A DNA stretch of 64,000 nucleotides from Paragonimus westermani. Lineage: Eukaryota; Platyhelminthes; Trematoda; Plagiorchiida; Troglotrematidae. The notes under the pieces were generated by a model. The model did no database searches, had not been told where the DNA came from, and was given only the letters and a program-made list of their open reading frames with translations. Positions within the stretch are counted from its first letter, which is position 1. Every line of letters starts with the position of its first letter. The DNA lies in NCBI GenBank assembly GCA_008508345.1, contig QNGE01001260.1:62001-126000 (forward strand), in the 5' to 3' direction. Positions 23,540 through 34,175 of this stretch are shown in pieces. Made by a program: the position numbers and the translations under genes.

Positions 23540-26388
23540 ACGTTTCAAGATATATCCCACATACAGGTCTCAATTCTGATATGTCTTTCCACGTGTTTCC
23601 ATTTGTCAAACGGATCGGCGAACTAAGACCAAACCTTACAACTTCCGGGCCAGCTCCACTAACTCATTGTAGATTTTGGCACCCCTGGCACGTGCCAATA
23701 TCTCCCGATCAATGTTTCTGGTGATCAACAGGGAATTCGGACCTTCTCACGCAATCAAACCACTAATCTCCGCTGCTCGGAAATTTTTACATGAAGCCGA
23801 GTTACCCACTAGGAGATTATTGACGCCATCCGAACATCACTTACGGCTAGTAACAGGTCCGTGCTCATGCCCAACAGATCCTCAAGACGCTACTCCGCTA
23901 TTAAGAACTGCTCCATTCAATTAACTATCAGCAGCATTCGACGAACTATATACAGAACTAGGGGTTTGCAGACTAGAATCCCAATATCCCAGACATTCTG
24001 GATGCAAGTTTTGAAGTCTAACATTTTGGACACCCTCATTCTCTTCACTTCTCCCCATCGACTACCGCAGCGCTAATTACTATCCTCTCTACCACGGCGC
24101 CACCTGCTACAACTCCCTCGAGCTCTGTCTTAGAACCATCAGTGTCAACGGTTCTGAACAGTAACGGCTGACAAACATGCTCATGGGTAGATTTGTTAGA
24201 AAACGAAGCTGACCGTCTATCTAGCTGACCATCTATGGAGCAGCCGCATGTCAGCAGCAAAAAAGTTCCAAAAACGACGAATTATGACCCACGTGATTGA
24301 CTATGGTAACATTCTGAAACAACGATCAACTTAACTACGCTCTGAAGAAAACCATTAAACACATCTGCTAGTAAAGACAATTTTGCGTCACATGGTAGCT
24401 GTCGAAACGACGAGGCTACAATAGCCCGAATGCAGAGGGCACTCCCATTCACGTCGAATTCAATTTAAGCATATACAAAACATTCACAAACGAAAGAAGT
24501 AGAATGCAGAAGCGGTCGATGGAGAAACGTCTCTAAAATAGACAGAACTTTCCCGAACTCTCCGTCCTCGTTATTTCGGAGATCAGTGACAGTCGCATAA
24601 CATGGAGTATGGCTACATGTGATCTTGACATTACCACTTCGGACTCGGAAGTTTCAGTCACCGCGGTAATCCGTTCACTTGATTGATCTGCTCTCGGACT
24701 CATTCAAACCAAATCACTGACAGCTTTTTTAATTTGGTATAAACTACTGCTCAATTTTTTCCACGGCTGACCACTTCTCGCACAACTGCCGTACAGAAGA
24801 TCTCCCTCCAGCAGACTTTTATCCGATCTCTGGTTGGTGATCGCACACATGATTCTGTTTAATTGTGTGACCATCTTATTCTCCGTTGACCGACAAGTTG
24901 GCTTCTTACGACGAAGTGAGACTACTGAGATGTATATCATACTCCAAAGCTTGTTTTGACATTCACGCACAACAGGTAGTACTTTTTCTGGCAAACGTGA
25001 ATATATCAAAAGACTTCCACCACATATTATTCTCTAACAGCAGCAGTCGCTGCTCACGGTTGTCCTATTATTTAAAACAGCTGTATACCTTCGTTTTACT
25101 ACCATAGCCTACCTTATGAAAACTGGATTCTTCCCGAAATGATTCTCATCAAGAAGGCACTTCACCCCTTCTTTACTTATAAAGACATTCGGTGGACCTC
25201 TCTCACCCCCTCTGAGTTTAACTTTGCCCTAGACATGCAGAGTGACCAATTTGACTAACTGGCGCACGTGGGGAATACCACACCATCGACTTTATTGCCA
25301 GAAATGTTGGCGATCATACTGACACATCCTTAATACAATCCGCTCGACTCAGTCTGATCGTGAATCAGTTGGAGTCCTGGTGCATTCACATAAAGACAGA
25401 TGATAAAAAGGTGCCACCAGTTTTGTCTGAAGTAAGTAGAACCAGCATAGTATCTGGTTTCCGTGTATAAAATTCCGGATTTTAGGTACATCCCTCAAAC
25501 AGTTGGATATATTGCTGAAAGCGCAGCTGCGTATCTATACGGAGTGCTGAATAAAAATGCTAAAACTCCCATCAATATCTTATATCAGTCAGGCCTCAAC
25601 TCCGGCTGTCTCCGGATACCTCATCTTCAACCTCTGATGCATCTAAAGGAGAGGTCTGATACTGGAAACATTCGCCATCCAGAAATTTAATCCTTTGACG
25701 GACTCGTCACATTCCTTAACCTGTCCCTTTCGTCACCCTCCCTTCAAACCAATATCAGCAACCAAGAAAGCTATAATTGCTGAGGAGGAAACAAATTTAT
25801 CACGGGGTGAGACTGCCTACAATAATCACGACGAAGCTTGCTGGTAACAGTCTCCGACGGCGGAAGCGTCGAGCAGTTGACTGCGTAACTCCGTAAGGAT
25901 CTCCACGCGCCTATTCGTCACAGCGATGCAACTTAGAGATGGCATGTTGCCTACAAAAACCCGTCATTCACGCAGCAGCCCGGAGTCAGCAGAAGCATCA
26001 TAAAGTCCGTCTTATATTTCAGCCATGCCTTCTTACGAATTCTGGAGGATGCGGAAGACAATACTATTGTAGCGAGAAGGCGTCCAATAAAGCACAATCT
26101 TTATTGTCCAACTCGCCAGTCACATGCAAAGCGCGCTCTCTCGTTTATCAGTCATAATTCCAACCCGCAGCACCCCCCGGTTTACGTTCACACGTCGTGT
26201 GCACTTCTAACCGGTTTACGTGTGTGACCGGTGCCTTCTATCGGAGGGTTTTCCGCTTGCCATCCCTCGTGTGTTTGTCCGATTTCGTTGCGCGATGGCT
26301 CGTCCAGCTGCTCGTGCTGTCCGCCATCCACCCAATGTTGGCCTTGACCGTATTCCAACATCGTGTCGAGATGTTCCTCTAAATGTTA
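23540..26388 (+). repeat. 2,849-bp tandem duplication, second copy
   Basis: Direct second copy of 20691-23539. Unlike the first copy its right end runs on into the remainder of the LTR (GAAAAACCACGCCTCC...), so this is the copy with the original right flank, while the first copy keeps the original left flank (LINE-like sequence before 20691). Confidence 0.93.
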
Positions 26389-26600
26389 GAAAAACCACGC
26401 CTCCGATCTGGCCGTCTGTCGCATTTCGCCTGCCCTGCCTCGCACGTTGGTCCGATCCAGTCGAGCGATGACTCATCCGGTCGCGCACGTTGTCCTTGAT
26501 CCGATCGCGGCAGGTTCTCGAACATACCTCCTCCCCACCGCGTTGAGGTATTCGGCCGAGCGTTCGAAAACTCGCCCCTCCGACCTGACAATCCACCACA
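26219..26600 (-). repeat. LTR related to the gypsy element at position 1
   Basis: Homologous to 1-375 and ending at the same CCACCACA. The flank after 26600 (CTATGACTGC) is not the polypurine tract seen at 376-390, so this border is the outer edge of an element or of a solo LTR. No convincing 5-bp target duplication of CTATG was found on the left, and the inner border is not fixed because the left flank is itself repeat DNA. Confidence 0.75.
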
Positions 26601-29600
26601 CTATGACTGCATTAATAACAAATAGGCCGGGAGACAGAAACCTCGGTACCTTCCATGGACCCCAAACCCCTAGGTCGAACTCTTCGTATCTCTATATTTT
26701 AAAGCAACATAACTTACGTTGCACATTTGGCTAACTGTCACTCACACAGAATAAAAGCCGCGTTCAAATTGAAGGAGGAAAACCATAGTTCACTAAAAAT
26801 AATGCAATGCACGCTGTATTTTCTCCCTATGAAAGCCGCGTTTCCTTCAAAATAGCGATATGTTAACTTGTGTTTAATAACAAGGGATTGTTTCACTCAC
26901 CACCAGGCAAATTCCCGCAACGGATCTATCAAAATTCACTTTTCCAGACATTTATGTAACATCTGATCAAGACTCTTAAATTGCTTGATTTACTTACGAA
27001 AGGTACCTTATTAGGTACGAATGGTAAAACCAAGTAAAAATCTCAGAACTACTCTGTACAACTCACAACGTCGTAGCAAGTATTTCATTAACGCAGGAGC
27101 AACATACCCGTCTTAACGAATTGCGTTAATCCGAGCTCTGAGAGATCCATGAAATTTACCAAAAATAAATTATTTTAGGAAGAAAAACTATATCCGTCAT
27201 AAACGGATACACAGAAAATAAATTAAAGGAATATTTTGGGTCATTATTTAAAGAACTTTACTAAGTAAGGCACAACCCTGACTTCCTAGTAGGATTACGC
27301 TGTAATGCTTATTTTCCATTTGACTATGCGTTTCATTATCCCCGAATAAACCTTCATCAGCTTGAACCGATCAGTGGATGCCAAGGAATCAAAGGCAAAC
27401 GGAGGGCTATTCAAACGAAGACAATTTTATACATTCACGTGAGTCAAAATGCATTGGTCATCTGAAACGGAGGAGCATCATTTCAACAAATACTTTGTTG
27501 GTGTCATGTTATCTGTTTATTCATGTAAGAACTTGAGCTGGTTTGCGTTTTTCATCTTAAAATTGTCCGGGGTTGTAGAAAGGCATATTTTTGCGAGTTT
27601 TTCTTGCCAGGTATTTCAGATTCCATTGAGTCCACTAAACTCTCAAGGTATTGTGTGAGCATTAACTCTGCTTTAAGACCCCGGGTAATTTGGATCCATA
27701 TGATGGTATGAGAATCACACATGGATTGGTTAGAATTCGCTGGGAACATGCGACCGATCTCCTGATTGCTATTACTCACACGCTTACTTGAACACTGGAC
27801 CTTTACCACACATCCTACACTCCTGAGGAAGGCCACCCGAGGTGGTTGAAACGTAGATTGAAACGTAGAGTATTACAACTTGCTCGGAACGTTGTGTTAG
27901 TCTCATCCTGTTTATTTGTCTAGACATTGATGTGAAAGTGAACGGAAGCAAATTAACAGAACCAGTAGGAAGGTGACTAAATTTAGGCACGAAGCACCAA
28001 AGTGTACCGTATCAGAATTTTGTCAGGTATGAACTTTTGGTGCCCCGAGGAAGTTTGGTAGAAAGACTTTCGGAGAACTTGTGGTATGGTTTCAGTTCCG
28101 CGTAGGCGCTTATCAGACGCATTTGCATACCACTCACTCGACTCTGTCCCATCAACAGACTGGAGTGGTGTGCATCATTTTGAATGAGGTCTTACATCGA
28201 AGACCTTTTGCCAGTGTTTAGTCAAGTTACACATCATTAGTTTAACGCTCATTCTTGTTATATAAGGTGATCCAGTGTAGAATAAAGCGCTTGAAGGATT
28301 TTACAATTGATTGCAAGGTTTTCTCACAGGCCTTTCCCACGAAATAACGTGGTGGCTCTGGTCTCTTTACACATGGTTTCTTCGTATGTTTCATGCATCT
28401 GTTAGCGGCTCGTTTTTGAACCCTAAGTGAGCTCAAAGCCTGTAAACCGTCATAGAGATCAACGTATGTTTCAGTGCGTATTTTGTAAAAGGCACTTATT
28501 ACATATAGTGTGTCGTTCGTTGACTGATTATTTTACTACGCCATCTAATTCTCCCATGAACACATTCACTTCCAGAATAAATGTTCATTTGTTCGCACCA
28601 CTCACCCCAGATTTAGTGCAGTGCGTAGACTAGTGCGGATGATAAGAACGCTGTACAGAAACTCATCCTCTCTGAAGATCCTAGGTGGCACTACAATTTT
28701 GAAAGATAAAGTGACATGATTAGTAGGTGCTCAGTCGTCAGAATTCCAGCGTTTACCGTTCCCGTTTTAAGATTTATGGTAGACGTTCCTCGGCTATGCC
28801 TATCTGATGAGTGGAAGGAGCTACGGAACCGGTCACATACTTCCGACGAATGTTACCGTTAAGCACATTATGTATGCCTCCCCACCTCGGATGATTAGGT
28901 ATTATGCCTCAAGGCAAAATCTCCCGTGTATGGTTTTAAGATTAATGGTCATGTACTTTCTTTTTTCTCAAGCGGTCGATGTCAAAAAGAATTGATGTTG
29001 CTCAATTCGAGTCTTCCTTCGATTCCACAGCCAGCTGTAACCAGGCAAGCCACGTCCTTCTCGTTATTTCAAGAACCGATGATTGGTACTGTATAAACGC
29101 TTGCTTAAAGCATATTAATAAAACAGACTGTGTAACATCCTACAGAAGAATTTGGTTAATTTTGAGAAACTTTCGCCTGACCTTAATATAAATGTCTAAT
29201 TAAGTGAGTATATAAATGTAGTGAAAGTCTATTTCTTTGATAAGTGAATATTGTCAGCGATTGTCGTGTGATTGACAACATATGGACCGTTGACTGGCTT
29301 TAAAGATTTGAATGCAACTGCAGGCTTAACTCGCACGACACGCTTGGCCATATAACTCATTGGACATGGGTAAACAGGAGGTGGTAGATCGAATCTAACG
29401 GTCTACGGTGGTGGCAATGGCAGTCACCTTAAAGAATTGTAATGCAGATCAACATACTGACGGGAAACAAATGCAGTTGTATTCTGTTGTAATCATTTCA
29501 CCAACAAAAATTACCATTGCTCCATATTTTATTTAGGTTGCAGTTGGATTTAAGTGATAAACGTGAATATACAGAATTCAGCATTTCATGAAGGTCCACG

Positions 29601-29902
29601 GGATATATAAGCGTGACTCTATGAAAAAGCACCTTTTGAGCCATGGTCTGTGAAGCATTGTCTGTGAATCGTCTAGAGCGAGTGAAACTCGTAAAAATGG
29701 TGTTTACCGTAGTTCTTATTTGCATATTTGCACAACAGAGGTAATTGTTTCAGGTTTAGCTTAGTTCAACTTACTGGAAAAAAATTTCGTCGACTCTGTA
29801 GCTAGCATACGTGGTCCCAATTAGATAGTGTCAAGAAAATTTCGAGTAAATTCAAAAATACACGATGATGTCAAAACTATACCTCATATAATTTACTTTC
29901 AG
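26601..29902. other. no secured gene; intron-like with retroelement remains
   Basis: AT-rich sequence on the presumed intron of the plus-strand gene. It holds a hammerhead-like motif at 27823-27851 and a weak exon candidate at 27924-27972 (acceptor TTTGTCTAG, donor GGAAG/GTGACT, peptide IDVKVNGSKLTEPVG, phase 1 to 2), which I leave uncalled because it sits in possible retroelement sequence. Confidence 0.4.
27823..27869 (+). ncRNA. hammerhead-like core motif and short tandem repeat
   Basis: CTGAGGA (fits the CUGANGA core) is followed by a 7-bp hairpin GGCCACC-CGA-GGTGGTT, with two G-U pairs, and then GAAA. One unpaired A separates the core from the hairpin, unlike the standard ribozyme, and stems I and III are not evident. 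A 12-bp direct repeat (TTGAAACGTAGA twice, 27846-27869) overlaps the GAAA. Hammerhead motifs are known from Penelope-like retroelements, so this may be the end of such an element. Alternatively it is a coding remnant that only resembles a ribozyme. Confidence 0.3.
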
Positions 29903-29955
29903 GATGAGCCATATGCTTACCTGTGTGTGTTGCGTACTGTCACTATGCTTAATGG
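29903..29955 (+). CDS. possible short exon
   Basis: A strong acceptor (ATAATTTACTTTCAG) precedes a 53-bp open stretch encoding DEPYAYLCVLRTVTMLN plus two bases, with AATGG/GTAAAT as donor (phase 0 to 2). The peptide looks coding, but neither its phase nor sequence connects it to the identified neighbours (the exon at 19267 ends in phase 2, that at 36103 starts in phase 0). It could be one of the missing exons of the long plus-strand gene, or chance. Confidence 0.25.
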
Positions 29956-31777
29956 GTAAATCACTGACCTTTTGAATGCAATCTTACTAAATTAAAATCT
30001 GTTTTTCATGAAAAATTGAGGAACGTTCAGTACCAGACAAATTTTTATGTCCATCACTGAGGCAAGAGTTCAGTCGGAACTGAGCATGACATAATGGTTT
30101 ACGAAGTTTCAGTGATATTAGGATATCCCAGGAAAACGGAATGGATTCTCAACAATACCAAAGCGCTGCAACGTAGACCTATTTATAACAATTAAGTTCA
30201 AAATTTTCTACCTCTGCTAAGTAGCATTTCATGGTCTCCTGAGTGTCAGAATTACTACGTAAAATAAACCTATTTCAAGGCGAGATATCGCCTTTGTTTT
30301 CACCAATAAAATAGAAACAAGGCTTAATAAGCCTCTACCAGGGATTACTTATCATTGCTAAGTTAAAATATTCCAATCTGTTAGTAAGACTTTATTTTTC
30401 ACTAGTTCTGTGGCTTTCTGTAAACTGACCAACGTTGCCGATTTATTTACTACCTAGACCCGTAGAGTGAAGCATCGTGAAAATTCCGACATAGTGCTAT
30501 AAGATTTGAAACCCCATGCATCAGAGGGATAGAATTTTCTAAGTGCATATTTCCATCCAAACGGTAATTTAACTAATGATTAAAACTCATCTGCAAGCTT
30601 TTACTGAAGAGCCGCTCCCAATTAGTACAGTACCGTCCCTGTAAAACTAAAACTACCAGGTCTTTTATTACAATGACAATTCAGTTAGAAGCGGGAATTG
30701 TTTCCGCTGCCTCGTTTATTTCTAGAATCAATAAAATTACTTTGTTTATCTTATGCTATCTGAGCTTCTCCGCATACTGCCAGCATAGCCAAAATTTGGG
30801 GAGTAGGGAATCAGTTCAATGAATTAAGTAGTACTCGTTTTGTTAGGATGGCAATAGTCTTCTTTGTGAAGAATATCATTGAAACAGTGTGAGATATCCC
30901 GTGATGATATTCCGTTAGAACTCTACGTTCAAAATGCTCGAAATCATGGCAGGCTATTACAGTTTATCCAGAGACAAGTAAACTGGAGATAGTTTGACTA
31001 CCATCAGAACGATGGACCAGAATGCCAGTGAACAATTTTCAGACTGGGGGGTATAAAAACAGGTCGCCTGCAGTGGTCTTTTGTCCTATCGAGTTTTTGT
31101 ACGCCCGCATACATTGGACATTAATTATCGAATTAGAACTAACTATCACGTCACCCTAGTTGGCGCTGAGTTCTCATGTTTGGTGGAACGAAACCACTAC
31201 GATTTTTGTCCATTTCACACAGCAGTATCCAGGAGTGACTGTTTACTGAACAACTGTAGCAATGGAATTAGTTTACTTGGTAATTGATTTCATGCCTTCC
31301 ATATCTTTCACCGTTCAGCTGATTTAGTACTCATTTGAAAAGTTGTAGTTCTCACCAGTATTTTCATGATCAACTTGTCATTAAAGTTGCACCTTCGGAC
31401 AGTAGTTTCTTCGTATACCTAAACTATTATTTCAGTCAGGTAAACAATTTGGATGTAACTGCAGATGGTAGCTCCAAAGCAACTACAGAGATGTAAAGTT
31501 AATCCCACCGGATTAGGGATTCTCATAGTAGTTGTACCAGTCAAACACTCACGTAAGACAATATAATATTTTTCACATCTTTGAATAGCATTCTTCAAAG
31601 TGGAATTCAAATTAAACAGTAAATTTTTGTTCACATTTTAGAAGTCGTAGTCTCTTGAACCTAGCAAAGTGAGTACAACCTGAATTCTTATTCGACTATT
31701 TTCATCCGTTCTATTAGGGTTGTACAGTATGAAACAGAGAGTTTATTGAACAAGTCACTTTTATATCACTTAAACCT
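29956..31777. other. no gene recognised
   Basis: AT-rich, low information. An open stretch behind an acceptor at about 30684 encodes a hydrophobic peptide without a usable donor; I do not consider it a gene. Confidence 0.4.
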
Positions 31778-31990
31778 TATTCACATTTGACCGCAGCCTC
31801 GAAATCAAATAAACTTTTCAGTCAGCCCCTATCTCAAAAAGGTTACAAACACTCGTTCCACTCTCGCTAGAACTCGTGAGACATGTTCTTATGGGCAGCA
31901 TTGTTGGCCATTACACAAATAGCCTCACATCAGGCAGTCAAATTTTTGACGTTGTTTCCTGTCCAAGCCGAATACCTGTCACTGATTCAC
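31778..31990 (-). repeat. degraded copy of the tRNA-headed repeat at 52525-52740
   Basis: Aligns by eye along most of its length with 52525-52740: CACATTTGACCGCAG, a CTTTTCAGTCAGCCC block, CTCGTTCCACTCTCGC and ATAGCCTCACATCAGGCA all have counterparts in order. The tRNA-like part has lost its boxes. Orientation is the same as the better copy. Confidence 0.6.
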
Positions 31991-32350
31991 ACTCAGCCTA
32001 CTGGATAAATGAGAGTAGTTGCAGCTGAGATTTGAAAGTGTTTTGGAACCGACACTAATTTTCAGTACAAGTGAGAATAAATTCCTTCAAAAGTCTACGT
32101 ACCATGGAAAAAGCACGTCTACTACAAGAATCTGACGTTTGTTAGAAGTCAGTCCGAAGTTGACGAAAGTTGTCGATTTTGTGCCCCATTCTTGATGACC
32201 ACCTGAATTTTGTGCCCCACAACTGATGCCTTTCTTGTCATGAATTATCAGGTGAAGGCGGTGAATTTTAGCTGAAAACAGCAAATCCTGTAGTGTATGA
32301 AACAGATGGCACAAGGGCTCACATAGAATCGCACGGTGAATGAACCAGAA

Positions 32351-32599
32351 TTACTTAGAATTGCAAATTCGAGAGAAACAACTCTTGATCAAATTGAACA
32401 TTGCACAATGATCAGAGCTTCCTAACCATTGACCAAGCGTTTGATACATATTAATCAATTGATGTGTAAAGTGCTGTGGTAAATAACTGAGGGTTTGGAA
32501 CCACGTTAAAGCGTTTAGCTGCAAATTCTCGAAGAAATGACAGAGGTCAAGGGGAAGCTGAATAGAAATGACGGCTACTTCCTCCCGGACACAGTGCAA
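32351..32599 (-). pseudogene. CR1/Jockey-type LINE endonuclease remnant
   Basis: An 82-codon open stretch on the minus strand carries FFENLQLNALTWFQTLSYLP and then WLGSSDHCAMFNL. The GSSDHC block, preceded by F-x-x-x-L and hydrophobic spacing, matches the end of the AP-type endonuclease of CR1-like LINEs (PLGSSDHCVL). The catalytic parts before it and the reverse transcriptase after it were not recognised. Confidence 0.45.
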
Positions 32600-33102
32600 C
32601 TAGTATTCGATCTACCAAAGTGAAGCAAGCTGGTGGTAGTGTGGAATTCTGATTTCAGCCAACAAACCACCCTCACTCAAGCCTAAATTTCCAGAAGTGT
32701 TAGCAAAACCACTTGAAAGTTCCACAAACTCATCCGGCTGAATTTATCGGTGGTAATCCCGGGCTAGTTTTAGCGCCTCCATCCACCGCGACCAGAAACT
32801 CAAGCCCAACCTAGCCGCTATTTCTGTGAAGTGATCTCTGACTCACTTTTATTCAAACTCACAAAACTACTCAAGTCTTTTTTGCGTTAGGTACTCCAAA
32901 ATTTGCAACGGGGTCGCCTGTGTTGCAGGAGTTTCTAGATTCGAAGCAAAATTTGCAGAAATAAAAATAAGCATCAGATGCCTACAGCTTGTACTGAGGT
33001 TGTGGATAGACTGAAGTTTCCACATTTGGTAATAAATAATCAGCTAGATATGCAGAAGACACAACATATAAACTAAAATGGTTTCGCTCAAAACCGTCAC
33101 CC

Positions 33103-33315
33103 TGTTGTATCGTAGATCAGAAGCAAGGCAGGGGTAATGAACGTACACTAGTATGTATGCAATCTGCCCAGTAGGCGTACACAAAGAACACTATATGAGT
33201 GAACGAGTTAGAATTAAACCAATCAGAGTCGCGATGTATCACGCGAACGTCAGTAGCCAATCAGATACGAGGTGAACGTTGTGGCCTTGCAAAGGACGTA
33301 CAAACACACACAACA
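33103..33315 (-). repeat. 3' LTR of a miniature LTR element
   Basis: 213-bp direct repeat of 33963-34175, with perfect terminal inverted repeats TGTTGT...ACAACA. Five substitutions separate the two LTRs (about 97.7 percent identity), so insertion is not ancient. The outer flank CACCC compares with CACCA beyond the other LTR, a possible 5-bp target duplication with one mismatch. Confidence 0.93.
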
Positions 33316-33326
33316 TCACTCCCTGT
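33316..33326 (-). promoter_or_regulatory. polypurine tract of the miniature LTR element
   Basis: Reverse complement reads ACAGGGAGTGA directly in front of the LTR start TGTTGT, the expected place for plus-strand priming. Confidence 0.6.
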
Positions 33327-33340
33327 CGGCCAGCTTCGGA

Positions 33341-33961
33341 TTAGGCGTAGATAAAACGGTCGACCAATTTCGGAGCCTGTGATGAGCGACGAGGATTTGG
33401 GGAGTTTGCAACAGGTTGCTCCGTATGTGAAGGTAAACTGACTGTCCGGGTTAATCGTCCTCAGTCAAAAAAGCCACGAATTTTCTCATTTCTTACTCCA
33501 AATATAAACTGTTGTATGAGCATGCAATCTTCAAGTTTCTTAGTAGGTATTTTGGAGTAATCACACGGTCGGATGGCTCTTATAAGTCGAGAAATGAATC
33601 CTTCTAGTGGTTCTCCAGTTTGCTGACTGATCCGAGAAAAGGTAAACCTGGAGGCGTATACGTTGGTAACGGCTCCCAGTATTTTGTCAATTGTATTCAA
33701 GGCTTCCTCCAAAGTGGTTTTATTGCGCAGAGAATGGATGTCAAACTGTCTCTGCCCTTCAGTTCCCAAGTGGTTGCGCAGAAGTTTTAGTTTAGTTGAC
33801 TCTGTCAAGTCCAGCAATGGATTTAACACGTTGAGCAAATCCAAGTAGTCCATAAATGTCGTTTTCCACGTAATCCACGAATCCGGCGTTGGAAATGCTG
33901 TTGGATCCACCCAAAATGTTGCAGATGCATTCATCGAAGTGAACATTGTCGGCGACGCCAT
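33341..33961 (-). pseudogene. gag start fused to pol end in a miniature LTR element
   Basis: The ATG at 33961 lies one base from the 5' LTR. The first 166 codons read as a gag-like protein: an N-terminal WVDPTAFPTPDSWITWKTTF segment, then FDIHSLRNKTTLEEAL, YASRFTFSRISQQTGEPLEG and LEDCMLIQQFIFGVRNEKIR, the capsid pattern of Ty3/gypsy gag. An in-frame TGA follows at 33461. Beyond it the same frame stays open for about 40 codons to a TAA at 33343-33341, ending PNPRRSSQAPKLVDRFIYA, which resembles the basic C-terminal tail of gypsy pol (RRSxRxxxPxxR). Zinc knuckle, protease, reverse transcriptase, RNase H and integrase are absent. The element would need proteins from a full-length relative to move. 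Confidence 0.8.
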
Positions 33962-33962
33962 T

Positions 33963-34175
33963 TGTTGTATTGTAAATCAGAAGCAAGGCAGGGGTAATGA
34001 ACGTACACTAGTATGTATGCAATCTGCCCAGTTGGCGTACACAAAGAACACTATATGAGTGAACGAGTTAGAATTAAACCAATCAGAGTCGTGATGTATC
34101 ACGCGAGCGTCAGTAGCCAATCAGATACGAGGTGAACGTTGTGGCCTTGCAAAGGACGTACAAACACACACAACA
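33963..34175 (-). repeat. 5' LTR of a miniature LTR element
   Basis: Second copy of the 213-bp LTR (see 33103-33315). Because the gag frame runs leftwards from 33961, this copy is the 5' LTR and would hold the promoter. A primer binding site could start at the TGG overlapping the gag ATG, but I cannot match it to a particular tRNA. Confidence 0.93.
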
